Origin: Opitutaceae bacterium
GTDB taxonomy: Bacteria > Verrucomicrobiota > Verrucomicrobiia > Opitutales > Opitutaceae
Assembly (NCBI GenBank): GCA_019455245.1
Contig: JACFMR010000016.1
Coordinates: 35,570-99,569, forward strand
Reading direction: 5' to 3'
DNA length: 64,000 nt
The translations under genes and the position numbers were made by a program. This document shows, in pieces, positions 32,298 through 41,295 of this stretch. Below the pieces are notes generated by a model, which saw nothing but the letters and a program-made list of their open reading frames with translations, had not been told where the DNA came from and searched no databases. Position 1 is the first letter of the stretch, and each line of letters begins with the position of its first letter.

Positions 32298-33998
32298 TTA
32301 CGCGGGGCGGATGGTGATCGTCTTCGGCGCGACCGTGATGGCGAAACTCAGGCGGCCGACGTAATCTTTCGGTGCGGGCAGGCCGTCCTGCGTGTACGAA
32401 TTGTGCGGCACAAGCGGATAATCCAGCTGCGTGCCGGCCGGCAATTGCCAGTCGAGATCGCGCCAGACCAACCCGCGCTGCGGGCGCGGACCGCCGTGGT
32501 GTTGGATGAGCACGGTGGGATCGAGGCGATCCTCCCCGTGCTCGCTGCGCAGCACCTCGCCGGGCCGCAACGCGAGGATCAGCGCGAATTCATACGCGCG
32601 GGCGCCGGCCTCACGGACCAGCGCCGCCGTCACGCGGCAGGTTTCGCCGGTGAGCACAACCGAGACGGCGATTTCATCGTCATCGAAACGATAAACCGCC
32701 TCGACCTCATCGGCCGTGACGCGGTTGCAACGCGCCGCGGTCGGCAGGTAGGCGCGACCGCCGTCGGTGCGCCGCAACGTGGAAAAGCGCGGCATGTATT
32801 TGCTGCCGCCGGTCCCGGCCAGATAACCCGCCCGCACATGCCAGAGCTCGATGAAATTCTGCGCATCCAGCACAAACCGGCTGGGATGCTCCGGCACCAG
32901 CTGCCAGGCCACCACGGCGCGCCAGGCGGACGCTGCGAGCACGGCCGCCGGCAGGTGCCGCGGCGACGGCACCGTCGCGGGATTGTCCGGAGGCTGCACG
33001 CCAAACAAGTGTTCGGCAAAGGAGCCGTAAAAGGCGAAGGCCTGGGCGAGATTGTCGCGCGCGCCGTGCTGGCGCAGGTGCGCGCGCGCCGCGGCCAACC
33101 GCGCCCCGAGCCGGCGCCGTTGTTGCGGCAGGGCCAGCAGGCCCGGCGGCACAAACATGAAGGGTGCCGCGGTGTAGCGCATGCGCACATCAAGCGCCAC
33201 CGAGCTGCTGCCGTCGGGAAATCCGAGGTGATTAAAAAAGCCCAGGAAGCGGACGATGCTCGCACGCGCCGCGGCATCGTCGGCCAGCTCCGCATACTGC
33301 GAAATCGCCTGCGCCGTGATCAGCGAGTAGCCCACCACGATGCCATGACCTTCGGGCCAGTAGCCGTCCGCCGCCTGAAACGGCAGCACGCACCGGTGCA
33401 TGAAGTCCCGCGCGAACTCGGTCCACTCCGGCCGGCCGAGCGTGCGGCCCGCCCGATAAAACAGCAGCCCGTGCCAGACATCATGGTTGCCGGGAAACTC
33501 GGCCGGGGTGGTGCGAAATTTTTCCACAAACCGCGCGTGCAGCAACGCCACCGCTCCGGTCACCGCAGCGCGCACCTGCTGCCGCAGTTCCGCCGGACCC
33601 ACGGTGTGCCGCTCCATGAGTTCCAGCGCGCACAGCAGGTAGTAGTTGATCCACTCCCCGACATGCCGGCCCCAGTCGCGTCCGCGCGAGTAGTGCGGCG
33701 TGTGAAAATCATCGGCCGTGATGGAGAGCACATAGCCGATGTTGCGCAGCGCGAGTTCGCGATACCGCGCCCGCTCCGCCTCATCCGCGCCGGGCACTTC
33801 GCCCGTGGCCAGCAATAGCAGGGCGTGCGCGCCAAACTGGTTGTAATACGACGGCCCCTGCGCCCCCGGCCAGTCGCGCAGATCGAGATCCATGCTGCCG
33901 GCCGGGCCGTAGTGCGGCGCGAGCAGGCGCGCCCAGTCGAGCAACAGGGCCGCGCCTTCGCGGCGCAGCGTTTCCAATGCAGAGTCCGGAGGTGGCAT
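32298..33998 (-). CDS. Alpha/alpha-toroid (heparinase/alginate-lyase-like) protein
   Basis: The 566-aa product starts at ATG 33998 (MPPPDSALETLRREGAAL); the frame runs upstream into the divergent transporter gene, which is unlikely to be used. Residues about 1-330 are helical with recurring Trp/Tyr/His motifs (DWPGAQGPSYYNQFGAHALL, WGRHVGEWINYYLLCALEL, FPGNHDVWHGLLFYRAGR, YWPEGHGIVVGYSL), as in alpha/alpha-toroid polysaccharide lyases. The C-terminal part is beta-rich (FSTLRRTDGGRAYLPTAARC), as in heparinase II/III-like proteins. No signal peptide is seen. A lyase or glycosidase role is inferred from fold; catalytic residues cannot be assigned. It is divergent from the chromate transporter. 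Confidence 0.5.
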   Translation of the reverse strand: MPPPDSALETLRREGAALLLDWARLLAPHYGPAGSMDLDLRDWPGAQGPSYYNQFGAHALLLLATGEVPGADEAERARYRELALRNIGYVLSITADDFHTPHYSRGRDWGRHVGEWINYYLLCALELMERHTVGPAELRQQVRAAVTGAVALLHARFVEKFRTTPAEFPGNHDVWHGLLFYRAGRTLGRPEWTEFARDFMHRCVLPFQAADGYWPEGHGIVVGYSLITAQAISQYAELADDAAARASIVRFLGFFNHLGFPDGSSSVALDVRMRYTAAPFMFVPPGLLALPQQRRRLGARLAAARAHLRQHGARDNLAQAFAFYGSFAEHLFGVQPPDNPATVPSPRHLPAAVLAASAWRAVVAWQLVPEHPSRFVLDAQNFIELWHVRAGYLAGTGGSKYMPRFSTLRRTDGGRAYLPTAARCNRVTADEVEAVYRFDDDEIAVSVVLTGETCRVTAALVREAGARAYEFALILALRPGEVLRSEHGEDRLDPTVLIQHHGGPRPQRGLVWRDLDWQLPAGTQLDYPLVPHNSYTQDGLPAPKDYVGRLSFAITVAPKTITIRPA

Positions 33999-34122
33999 GA
34001 GGTGGATCGTCCAACTCGCGCAGGACACCGCCCCGACTGCAAGCCGCGGGTGCGGGCCGCCCCGGGACCGGCCTTTTGGCTTGCGACCGCCACGGTCCGG
34101 TTTCGCACTGGCACTCGCCGAC

Positions 34123-35337
34123 ATGGAGGACATGCAAACCACGACCGCTCCAGCCAAGCGACCCCTGCGCGAAATCCTCGCGGCCTTCGTGAAACTCGGG
34201 TGCATCTCCTTCGGCGGCCCGGTGGCGCATCTGGGTTATTTTCACACGGAGTTCGTGCAGAAGCGGCGTTGGCTGGACGATGCCACCTATGGCGATCTCG
34301 TGGCGCTGTGCCAGTTTCTGCCGGGTCCGGCGAGCAGCCAGCTGGTGTTTGCGCTGGGCCAGCGTGAGCGCGGCTGGCGCGGCGGTCTGCTGGCCTCGCT
34401 CGGCTTCACCCTGCCCTCGGCCGTGTTGATGATTCTTTTTGCTTACGGCGTGGCCACGCTGGGTGATCTGCAAAGCGCCGGCTGGTTGCACGGGCTCAAG
34501 CTCGCCGCCGTGGCGGTGGTGGCGCAGGCCGTCTGGGGCATGGGCCGCAACCTGTGCCCGGACCGCACACGGCTGACCATCGCGGCGGGCGCGGCGGCGT
34601 TGCTCCTGTTGCTGCCCGGGGCATTGTTGCAGATTGGTGTGATCGCCGCCGGCGGTGTGCTCGGCTGGTGGTTGTTTCGCCAAGAAGCTCCTGTTCAGGG
34701 CACCGCCCCCGTCGCCGATTGGCGGCATCATCTGGTCGCCGGCACCCTGATCGCGGTATTTTTTGTCCTGTTGCTGGGATTGCCGGTGCTGGCCGCCACC
34801 ACCGGTTGGCGCGGTCTGGCGGTATTCGACGGGTTTTACCGGGCGGGTTCGCTGGTTTTCGGCGGCGGCCACGTGGTGCTGCCCCTGTTGCGTGCCGAGG
34901 TTGTGCCGCCGGGTTGGGTGTCGGATGATGTATTCCTCGCCGGTTACGGCGCCGCGCAGGCGCTGCCCGGCCCCCTTTTCACCTTCTCCGCTTACCTCGG
35001 CACGGCCATCCAGCCCGGACCGCAGGCGTGGCTCGGCGGACTATGGTGTCTGGTCGGCATTTTTTTGCCGGCCATCCTGTTGATCGCGGGCGCCCTGCCC
35101 TTCTGGGCACACCTGCGCACCAAGGCGTGGAGCTCAGCCGCGCTCAAGGGCGCCAATGCCGCGGTGGTCGGCGTGCTGCTGGCCGCACTTTACAATCCGG
35201 TCTGGAGCGAAAGTGTGCGGCACGCCGCCGACGCCGCAGCCGCCATGGGCGCGTTTGCCCTGCTGCAGTGGTGGAAAACCCCACCATGGCTCGTGGTGTT
35301 GCTGGCCGCAGCCACCGGCCAGTGGCTGCTGAAGTAA
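34123..35337 (+). CDS. chrA: Chromate ion transporter family protein (long form)
   Basis: The 404-aa product has two homologous CHR domains. The first has FVKLGCISFGGPVAHLGYF, QFLPGPASSQLVFALG and GFTLPSAVLM; the second has GSLVFGGGHVVLPLLRAEV and AQALPGPLFTFSAYLG. The FGGP and FGGGH motifs and the PGP motifs are the family hallmarks. ChrA proteins export chromate from the cytoplasm, possibly in antiport with protons or sulfate. I choose ATG 34123; ATG 34132 is equally possible. The gene ends 105 nt before a paired-palindrome element that also supplies a terminator. It stands alone and does not look linked to the neighbouring sugar genes. Confidence 0.9.
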   Translation: MEDMQTTTAPAKRPLREILAAFVKLGCISFGGPVAHLGYFHTEFVQKRRWLDDATYGDLVALCQFLPGPASSQLVFALGQRERGWRGGLLASLGFTLPSAVLMILFAYGVATLGDLQSAGWLHGLKLAAVAVVAQAVWGMGRNLCPDRTRLTIAAGAAALLLLLPGALLQIGVIAAGGVLGWWLFRQEAPVQGTAPVADWRHHLVAGTLIAVFFVLLLGLPVLAATTGWRGLAVFDGFYRAGSLVFGGGHVVLPLLRAEVVPPGWVSDDVFLAGYGAAQALPGPLFTFSAYLGTAIQPGPQAWLGGLWCLVGIFLPAILLIAGALPFWAHLRTKAWSSAALKGANAAVVGVLLAALYNPVWSESVRHAADAAAAMGAFALLQWWKTPPWLVVLLAAATGQWLLK

Positions 35338-35442
35338 AATCGGATCTTCCCGCGTCGCTCTCTCCGCCCCCCACACCGGTCCGGTCGAACGCTCACCCTC
35401 GCCCGATCACACGGCGCCCAACCGGGCATAAACACCCTGAAT

Positions 35443-35573
35443 AGTGTCACGTAATACGTGACACTCGCTCGATCAACGCATTCGCGTCGCGCATTCGGCC
35501 TTTCCAATAGGTATAACGCAAATCCTTGTTGGAGAATGAACCAAACAAAAAGTGTCACGTAATACGTGACACT
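35443..35573. repeat. Paired-palindrome element, copy 1
   Basis: Two copies of the same 23-bp palindrome (arms AGTGTCACGT) occupy 35443-35465 and 35551-35573, separated by 85 nt. The pair is nearly the same size as the element at 55030-55161. The layout resembles REPIN-type paired palindromes. It sits between the convergent chrA and hybrid-kinase genes. Confidence 0.7.
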
Positions 35574-35579
35574 TTTTTT
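35551..35579. terminator. Bidirectional intrinsic terminator
   Basis: The second palindrome of the repeat pair (35551-35573) folds into a 10-11-bp stem. It is followed by seven T on the plus strand (35573-35579) and by TTTTGTTTGG on the minus strand. It is well placed to stop both chrA (stop at 35337) and the convergent hybrid-kinase gene (stop at 35611). Confidence 0.7.
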
Positions 35580-35610
35580 GGGGAGGGAGGAGTGGATGCG
35601 CGAGGGGGCC

Positions 35611-38262
35611 TCAGTTTGTGCGGGCGGGGTCGGTCTCCAGGACGGAGTGCACGGTTTTGAGCAGGGCGGCGGCGGTGAAGGGCTTGGCGAGGAACGCGTT
35701 GGTGAGTTCCTTGGCTTCCTGCAGAATGGCTTTGCCCACACCGTCGCTGTTGTGCCCGCTCATGGCAATGATGCGCAGACGCGGACTGAGCTTGCGGAGG
35801 GTGCCGGCCAACACGGCACCGTTGAGGTTGGGCATGTCGACATCGGTGATGACCAGCGCGATGTCGCGCGAGCGCGTGTTGTATTGCACGATGGCCTCGA
35901 CCCCGTCGGCGCAATCGATGACCCGGTAACCATGTTGGCTGAGGACAGTCTTGATGATGTCGCGCACGAGCTCGTCGTCGTCCACGATCAGCACGTGTTC
36001 CTCGCGGCCGCGGTCGGTGGGGATGGGGGGCATGGTGTCGGGCTTTTCGCCTTCGACACGGCTGGCGGGCAGGAAGACCCGGAAGGTCGTGCCCCGCCCC
36101 ACGGCGGTGTCGACCTCAACAAAACCCAGGTGCGCGGTGACGATGCTGCGCACGGTGGCGAGGCCGAGCCCGGTGCCCTTGCCGGTGGCCTTGGTGGTGA
36201 AAAACGAATCCCAGATCCGCGGCAGAATCTCAGGGGGGATGCCCATCCCGGTGTCGCTGACTTCGAGCACGAGCCAGTCGCCGCGCTTGGCCCCGGGGAT
36301 GCGTTCCGCCTCATCGAGGGAAAGCGTACGGTTTTTCAGGGCGATGCCCAGGGTGCCGCCCTCGGGCATGGCATCGCGGGCGTTGACACCGAGATTGAGC
36401 AGCACCTGGTGGATTTGGGTGGGATTGGCGTCCACCGGCCAGGCATCGGAGGGAATGTGCGTCTCCAGCGTGATGCTCTTGGGCAGCGTGACCTCGAGAA
36501 TGCCGACGACGTCGCGCGCGATGTGTTTGAGCTGGGTGACCCGGAAGGCCTCCGAATTGCCCTGGGCAAAGGCCAGCACCTGCCGCACCAGACTGGAGCC
36601 GCGTTCCGCGCTGCGCTCCAGGGTGTCGAGGATGTTGAGATCGCGCTCGGCGGTCACGCTGCCGCGCAACAGCGGGGCCGCGAACAAGACCGGCGCGAGC
36701 ATGTTGTTGAGGTCGTGGGCGATGCCGGAGGCCAGCTGGCCGAGGCTTTCGAGCCGCTGCGCGCGCAGAAACTGCTCCTCGAGTTTCTTCTTTTCCGTGA
36801 TGTCCTCCGCCATGACGAGCCGGGCCGGGCGGCCGAGATACTGCAGCGGACGCGAAATGACCTCGACCGGGAAGACCGTACCGTCCTTGCGCCGGTGCCG
36901 CCACTCGCTGATGGACAGCGGTTCATGGGCCGTGGCGATCAGGTTGGCCTTGAAGCGGGCCAAGTCCTCCTCGGGCCGGATGCGGTCCAGGGTCAACCGG
37001 AGAAATTCCTCCTGTGAATAGCCGTAGTTCTGCACGGCGGTGTCGTTGACGGCGAGAAAACGCAGGGTCTCGACATCATAGAGCCACATCGGCAACGGAT
37101 TGTGGTCGAAGAGCAGCCGGTAGCGTTCCTCGCTCTGGCGCAGCGCCTCCTCCATCCTGCGGCGGTCGGTGACATCGCGCTTGATGGCGATGAAATGCGT
37201 CACTTCGCCCGCGGGGTTGCGCACCGGCGTGATGGTCATCTCCTCGCGGTAGAGTTCGCCGTTCTTGCGCCGGTTGAGCAGTTCGCCGTGCCAGATTTGG
37301 CCGGCCAGCACCGTGGTCCAAAGTTGCTCGTAAAACGCCCGGTCCTGGCTGCCTGATTTGATAAGGTCGCGCGGATTAAGGCCCAGCACTTCGGCCAAGG
37401 CGTAGCCGGTCAGCCGCAGAAACGCCGGATTGGCCCATTGGATTTGGCCGGCGGTGTCGGTGATGATGATGGCGTTGGCGGCGGCGGTCAGCGCGGCGTC
37501 CTTCAACTCGAGTTCCTGGGTGCGAATTTTCTCCGCGGTGATGTCGCGGAAAAAGCACACCATGCGGCCGCCCTCGTCGGGCAGAAACTGCGCGCTGAGC
37601 TCGACATCGATGATCGTGCCGTCCTTGCGGGTGAAACGGCGCTCGCTGCGGGCGGACTTGGCGTCCACGAGCCGCCCGATCCGGGCGGACCAATCCGCGG
37701 CCGTCATGTCGGTGTCGATATTGTACACGTGCAACCCCAGCAATTCCTCCCGGGTGTAGCCGGTGATGCGTTCGGCCGCGTCGTTGACGTCGATCACGCG
37801 CCCCGCGAGGTCGGCCTGGCAAAAGCCGTCCCGGGCGGTTTGCAGGATGGCATTGAGCAAGGCGTGGCTGCGCTTTTCCTGCCGTTCACTGCGATGTTTG
37901 TAGAGCGCGATCTCGATGACGGTGCGCAGCTCGCGCTCCTCGAAAGGTTTGATGATGTAGCCGAAAGGGTCGGAAGCCTTGGCCCGGTCGAGGGTTTCCG
38001 TCTCGGCAAAGGCGGTCAGAAAAACCACCGGCAGGTCCAGCCGGTCGCGCACCAGCCGGGCGGTGGTGATGCCGTCCTGTTCGCCGGCCAGATGGATGTC
38101 CATCAACACCAAGTCAGGTTGCAGCTTTTCCGCCGCGCCGATCACATCCTCGCCCCGGCTGATGATGCCCGCCGGCGCGTAGCCCAGATCCGCCAGTTGC
38201 TGGCTGATGTCGCGGGCGACGATGGTTTCGTCTTCAACGATGAGGATGCGCGGTGGGGTCAT
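35611..38262 (-). CDS. Hybrid sensor kinase REC-PAS-PAS-PAS-HisKA-HATPase-REC
   Basis: The 883-aa product starts at ATG 38262 (MTPPRILIVEDE) and is soluble. An N-terminal receiver has phosphoacceptor Asp55 in VLMDIHL. Three PAS domains follow (about 130-250, 255-375, 380-500). The dimerisation/phosphoacceptor helix has QLASGIAHDLNNMLAP, with His in the DHp box of the HDLNN type. The ATPase has NLGVNARDAM, DTGMGIPPE and GKGTGLGLATV. A C-terminal receiver has VLIVDDDELV and ITDVDMPN. It should receive phosphate at its N-terminus, sense a small ligand or redox state through PAS, and pass phosphate internally. It is 117 nt downstream of the LYT-type kinase gene. No output domain. Confidence 0.9.
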   Translation of the reverse strand: MTPPRILIVEDETIVARDISQQLADLGYAPAGIISRGEDVIGAAEKLQPDLVLMDIHLAGEQDGITTARLVRDRLDLPVVFLTAFAETETLDRAKASDPFGYIIKPFEERELRTVIEIALYKHRSERQEKRSHALLNAILQTARDGFCQADLAGRVIDVNDAAERITGYTREELLGLHVYNIDTDMTAADWSARIGRLVDAKSARSERRFTRKDGTIIDVELSAQFLPDEGGRMVCFFRDITAEKIRTQELELKDAALTAAANAIIITDTAGQIQWANPAFLRLTGYALAEVLGLNPRDLIKSGSQDRAFYEQLWTTVLAGQIWHGELLNRRKNGELYREEMTITPVRNPAGEVTHFIAIKRDVTDRRRMEEALRQSEERYRLLFDHNPLPMWLYDVETLRFLAVNDTAVQNYGYSQEEFLRLTLDRIRPEEDLARFKANLIATAHEPLSISEWRHRRKDGTVFPVEVISRPLQYLGRPARLVMAEDITEKKKLEEQFLRAQRLESLGQLASGIAHDLNNMLAPVLFAAPLLRGSVTAERDLNILDTLERSAERGSSLVRQVLAFAQGNSEAFRVTQLKHIARDVVGILEVTLPKSITLETHIPSDAWPVDANPTQIHQVLLNLGVNARDAMPEGGTLGIALKNRTLSLDEAERIPGAKRGDWLVLEVSDTGMGIPPEILPRIWDSFFTTKATGKGTGLGLATVRSIVTAHLGFVEVDTAVGRGTTFRVFLPASRVEGEKPDTMPPIPTDRGREEHVLIVDDDELVRDIIKTVLSQHGYRVIDCADGVEAIVQYNTRSRDIALVITDVDMPNLNGAVLAGTLRKLSPRLRIIAMSGHNSDGVGKAILQEAKELTNAFLAKPFTAAALLKTVHSVLETDPARTN

Positions 38263-38379
38263 GTCAGACGATGGTGATGATGCACAAAACCGGCATGTTG
38301 ACGAACACGATACCGACCTCCCGGCCATGTAGGGGTATGCGGATGAGCGGGGTCAAAGTGGAGCCGGGTTTTGTTGCGG

Positions 38380-41295
38380 TCAAGTGACTTGCGGCCCACC
38401 CGGCGCACGCGGGGTGAACCGCAGCGCAAACCGCGCCCCGGGGCCGCGGCCCAGTTCAAACTCACCCTGCAACTGCCGGCTGAGATCGGCGACCAGTTGC
38501 ATGCCCAGCGTGCCGGAGGTTTGCAGCTCGAAGTCCGCCGGCAAACCCACCCCGTTGTCGGTGATTTCCAGCTGGTGGAGCGGCCCCTCGCCGACCTTGC
38601 CCAGACTCACCTTCATCGCGCCCGCCCGGGCGTCGGGAAACGCATGTTTGAGACTGTTGGTGACCAGTTCGTTGACGATCAGCCCGCAGGGAATGGCCTG
38701 GTCCATGTCCACCGACACTGCGGCGAGTTCGAGAGACAGTTGCACGCGTCCCGGCGCGGTGTTTTGGGCCCGGAAGACCTGGGTCGCCACCTGGCGCAGG
38801 TAGTCGGCGAGATTGACGCCGGCAAAGTTGCCCGAGCGATACAGGGTCTCGTGCAACAGCGCCATCGAGCGGATGCGGCCCTGCATCTCCTGCAACACCT
38901 CGCGGCGCGACGGCTCCTTGCTGCGCCCGGCCTCCAACCGCAGCAGGCTGATGATCACCTGCAGGTTGTTTTTCACCCGGTGGTGCACCTCCTTCAGCAG
39001 CGCTTCCTTTTCGCGCAGGGAGGTCCGCAGTTTTTCCTCGGCCAGCTTGCGCTCATGGATGTCCACATGCGTGCCGCTGATGCGCAGCAACCGGCCCTGC
39101 GCATCGAACACCGCGCGGGCGTGCGACGAAATCCACCGGTACGAGCCGTCCTTGCAGCGGAACCGGTGCTCGGCCTCGTAGTAGGGTTTGCGCCCGGCCA
39201 GATGCTCCTGGATGGCGGCCCGGCCGATCTGGACGTCGTCGGGGTGGATCAACGCGGTCCAGACCTCACGGGAAGCGGGGATGTCTGCCGGGGCATAACC
39301 CAACATTTCCTTGCTGCGGTCGGAGTAGAAATCCTCGCCGGTCACGATGTCATTTTCCCAGATGCCCGCCGCGCTGCCCTGCACGGCGTGCCGCCAGCGG
39401 TCCTCGCTGGCGCGCAAGGCCCGCTCGGCGGCCTGGTGATCCTCCACCACGCTGAGCAAGGCCCGGCGCGACTGCTCCGCCTCGGCCAACAGGCGCGCCA
39501 GCTCATCCTTGGTGGCGACGGCCAGATCCTCGGCCTGCTTCCTGACCGTGATGTCGTCATACACCCCCAGCACGCCGATGATTTCGCCCGCGGCATCGCG
39601 CAACGGCACCTTGGTCGTATTCAACCAGGTCACGGTGCCCGACGCGGTGGTCAGCGTTTCACGGATGTCGCGCATGGCCACGCCGGTGGCCATGACCTCA
39701 CGGTCGGCGGCCTGGAAAGGTTCCGCCCCGGTCCGCCAACTCAGGGCAAAGTCGTCCTTCCCCAACAACTCCTCGGAGCGGGTGAAGCCGGCATCACGCG
39801 CAAAGAGGCGGTTGCAGCCCAGGTAGCGCAGCTCCCGATCCTTCCAGAACACCCGCACCGGGATCGACTCGATGATCAACTGCTGCATGCCGCGCACGCT
39901 TTCGAGCTGCCGGACCGCGACCTGCAACGCCGCCTCGGACTGTTTCTGCGCCGTGATGTCAGTGGAGATGCCGCACAGGCCGACGATGATCGCAGGATCG
40001 GCGGGGTCGCGCAGCGGGGCCTTGACCTCCAAGTAATGACGCCGGGTGCCGTCCGGTGTGGCGATTTCGATCTCCTCCGCCGTCTCTTCACCGTGCTCCA
40101 GCACGCGCAGGTCGATGGCCCGCAGCCGCTCCACCACGGCGGGCGGAAAATAAAAGCTGTCGCCCTTGCCCCGCAGCTCGTCCGCCGTGGTCTTGAACAA
40201 CTCCAGCGTAGCCCGGTTGGCGTAGGTGTAACGGCTGTCGCGGTCCTTCATGTAAACGTAGGAGCCGATCCAGTCCAAGGCATCGCGCATCCGCTCGGTC
40301 TCCAGCCGCGCATCGGCCATGGCCAGTTCCAAGCGCTTGCGTTCGGAAATGTCCTGAAAGATGCCCTGCACGGCCACGATGTGCCCGACGGCATCGCGCA
40401 CCGCCTCGCCCCGCGTGTGCACCCAGATCCGGCGCCCCCGGGCGGTGATGATTTCCATTTCCTCGTCGTAAGACACGCCCTGCGTCGCACAGGCCTTGAA
40501 ACAGGCCTCGATCTTCCCGCGCCACTCCGGCGGGTAATAGGAAATGCCCTCCGCCACCGGGGGTGAATAGCCCGGCGGTTGGTCGTGAATGGCCGCCACT
40601 TCGTCCGACCACCGCAAGGTGTGACTGCCTAGGTCCGCCCGCCAGCCGCCCAGCCGGCCGAGTTGGCCGGCCATGTGCAGCAGCGCGGTGGTGCGTTGCA
40701 GCTCGTGTTCGCCCGCCAAGCGGCGCAGCCGGCTGCTGAGCAACAGGCCGAGCACCACCGTCACGACCGGATGGATGATGATGACCGGCAGCCCGATGGC
40801 CGCCACCACGTGCCCGCCCGTTGACCAACCCAGGGTGAACATCAGGGTCAACATCACCCCGTGCACGACCAGACCGAGCACGTAAAGTTCGCGCCAGCCC
40901 AGTTGGCTCAAACGCTCCCGGCCGCGCCAGTGCCAGACCAAACCCAGCGCGGCGGAGGCCACGATGACCATCGAACCGGCCCCGGCCGCGGCCCCGCCCT
41001 GATACACCCGGAAAGCCGCGGTCAGCACCACCGCCACCGCGGTGGGTATCACCCCGAAGAACAAACCCACCAGTGCCAGCAGCACGGAACGCGTGTCGAA
41101 CACGATGCCCGGCACCAGTTCAAACGGCGCCAGCATCACGCCCACGCCCATCAGGCCCAAAATGCCGCCGATGGCCAGTTGCGACCAACGGTCCAGCCGC
41201 TGCGGGTAGCGTCGCACCGTCAGGTCATAAACCAGCACCAGCGCCATGAGCAGCGCGGCATTGTGCACCAGGGCGATGAACGGAGCGCTGTTCAT
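38380..41295 (-). CDS. Membrane histidine kinase 5TM-LYT plus PAS repeats plus HisKA_2
   Basis: The 971-aa product begins with five to six membrane helices of the 5TMR_LYT type (residues about 1-205; MLAPFELVPGIVFDTRSVLL and FFGVIPTAVAVVLTAAFR match that module). Four PAS domains follow (about 215-340, 345-470, 475-600, 615-745), with the S-box/PAC endings DISERK, DITAQK, DDITVRK and DIHERK. A HisKA_2-type DHp (KEVHHRVKNNLQVIISLLRL) and an ATPase (NELVTNSLKHAF, DNGVGLP) end it. Such kinases usually phosphorylate separate receivers. Its start overlaps the stop of the kinase-less sensor gene (ATGA at 41295-41292), indicating coupled translation. Confidence 0.88.
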   Translation of the reverse strand: MNSAPFIALVHNAALLMALVLVYDLTVRRYPQRLDRWSQLAIGGILGLMGVGVMLAPFELVPGIVFDTRSVLLALVGLFFGVIPTAVAVVLTAAFRVYQGGAAAGAGSMVIVASAALGLVWHWRGRERLSQLGWRELYVLGLVVHGVMLTLMFTLGWSTGGHVVAAIGLPVIIIHPVVTVVLGLLLSSRLRRLAGEHELQRTTALLHMAGQLGRLGGWRADLGSHTLRWSDEVAAIHDQPPGYSPPVAEGISYYPPEWRGKIEACFKACATQGVSYDEEMEIITARGRRIWVHTRGEAVRDAVGHIVAVQGIFQDISERKRLELAMADARLETERMRDALDWIGSYVYMKDRDSRYTYANRATLELFKTTADELRGKGDSFYFPPAVVERLRAIDLRVLEHGEETAEEIEIATPDGTRRHYLEVKAPLRDPADPAIIVGLCGISTDITAQKQSEAALQVAVRQLESVRGMQQLIIESIPVRVFWKDRELRYLGCNRLFARDAGFTRSEELLGKDDFALSWRTGAEPFQAADREVMATGVAMRDIRETLTTASGTVTWLNTTKVPLRDAAGEIIGVLGVYDDITVRKQAEDLAVATKDELARLLAEAEQSRRALLSVVEDHQAAERALRASEDRWRHAVQGSAAGIWENDIVTGEDFYSDRSKEMLGYAPADIPASREVWTALIHPDDVQIGRAAIQEHLAGRKPYYEAEHRFRCKDGSYRWISSHARAVFDAQGRLLRISGTHVDIHERKLAEEKLRTSLREKEALLKEVHHRVKNNLQVIISLLRLEAGRSKEPSRREVLQEMQGRIRSMALLHETLYRSGNFAGVNLADYLRQVATQVFRAQNTAPGRVQLSLELAAVSVDMDQAIPCGLIVNELVTNSLKHAFPDARAGAMKVSLGKVGEGPLHQLEITDNGVGLPADFELQTSGTLGMQLVADLSRQLQGEFELGRGPGARFALRFTPRAPGGPQVT

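Noticed and set aside
35839..35850. GACATCGGTGAT, similar to the LacI-type operator
   Set aside because: It encodes part of a receiver domain motif in the hybrid kinase and is outside the sugar locus; chance similarity.
38371..40566. 731-aa open frame on the plus strand
   Set aside because: It is antisense to the LYT-type kinase gene, has Arg/His/Gln-rich composition and no domain; a shadow frame caused by high G+C.
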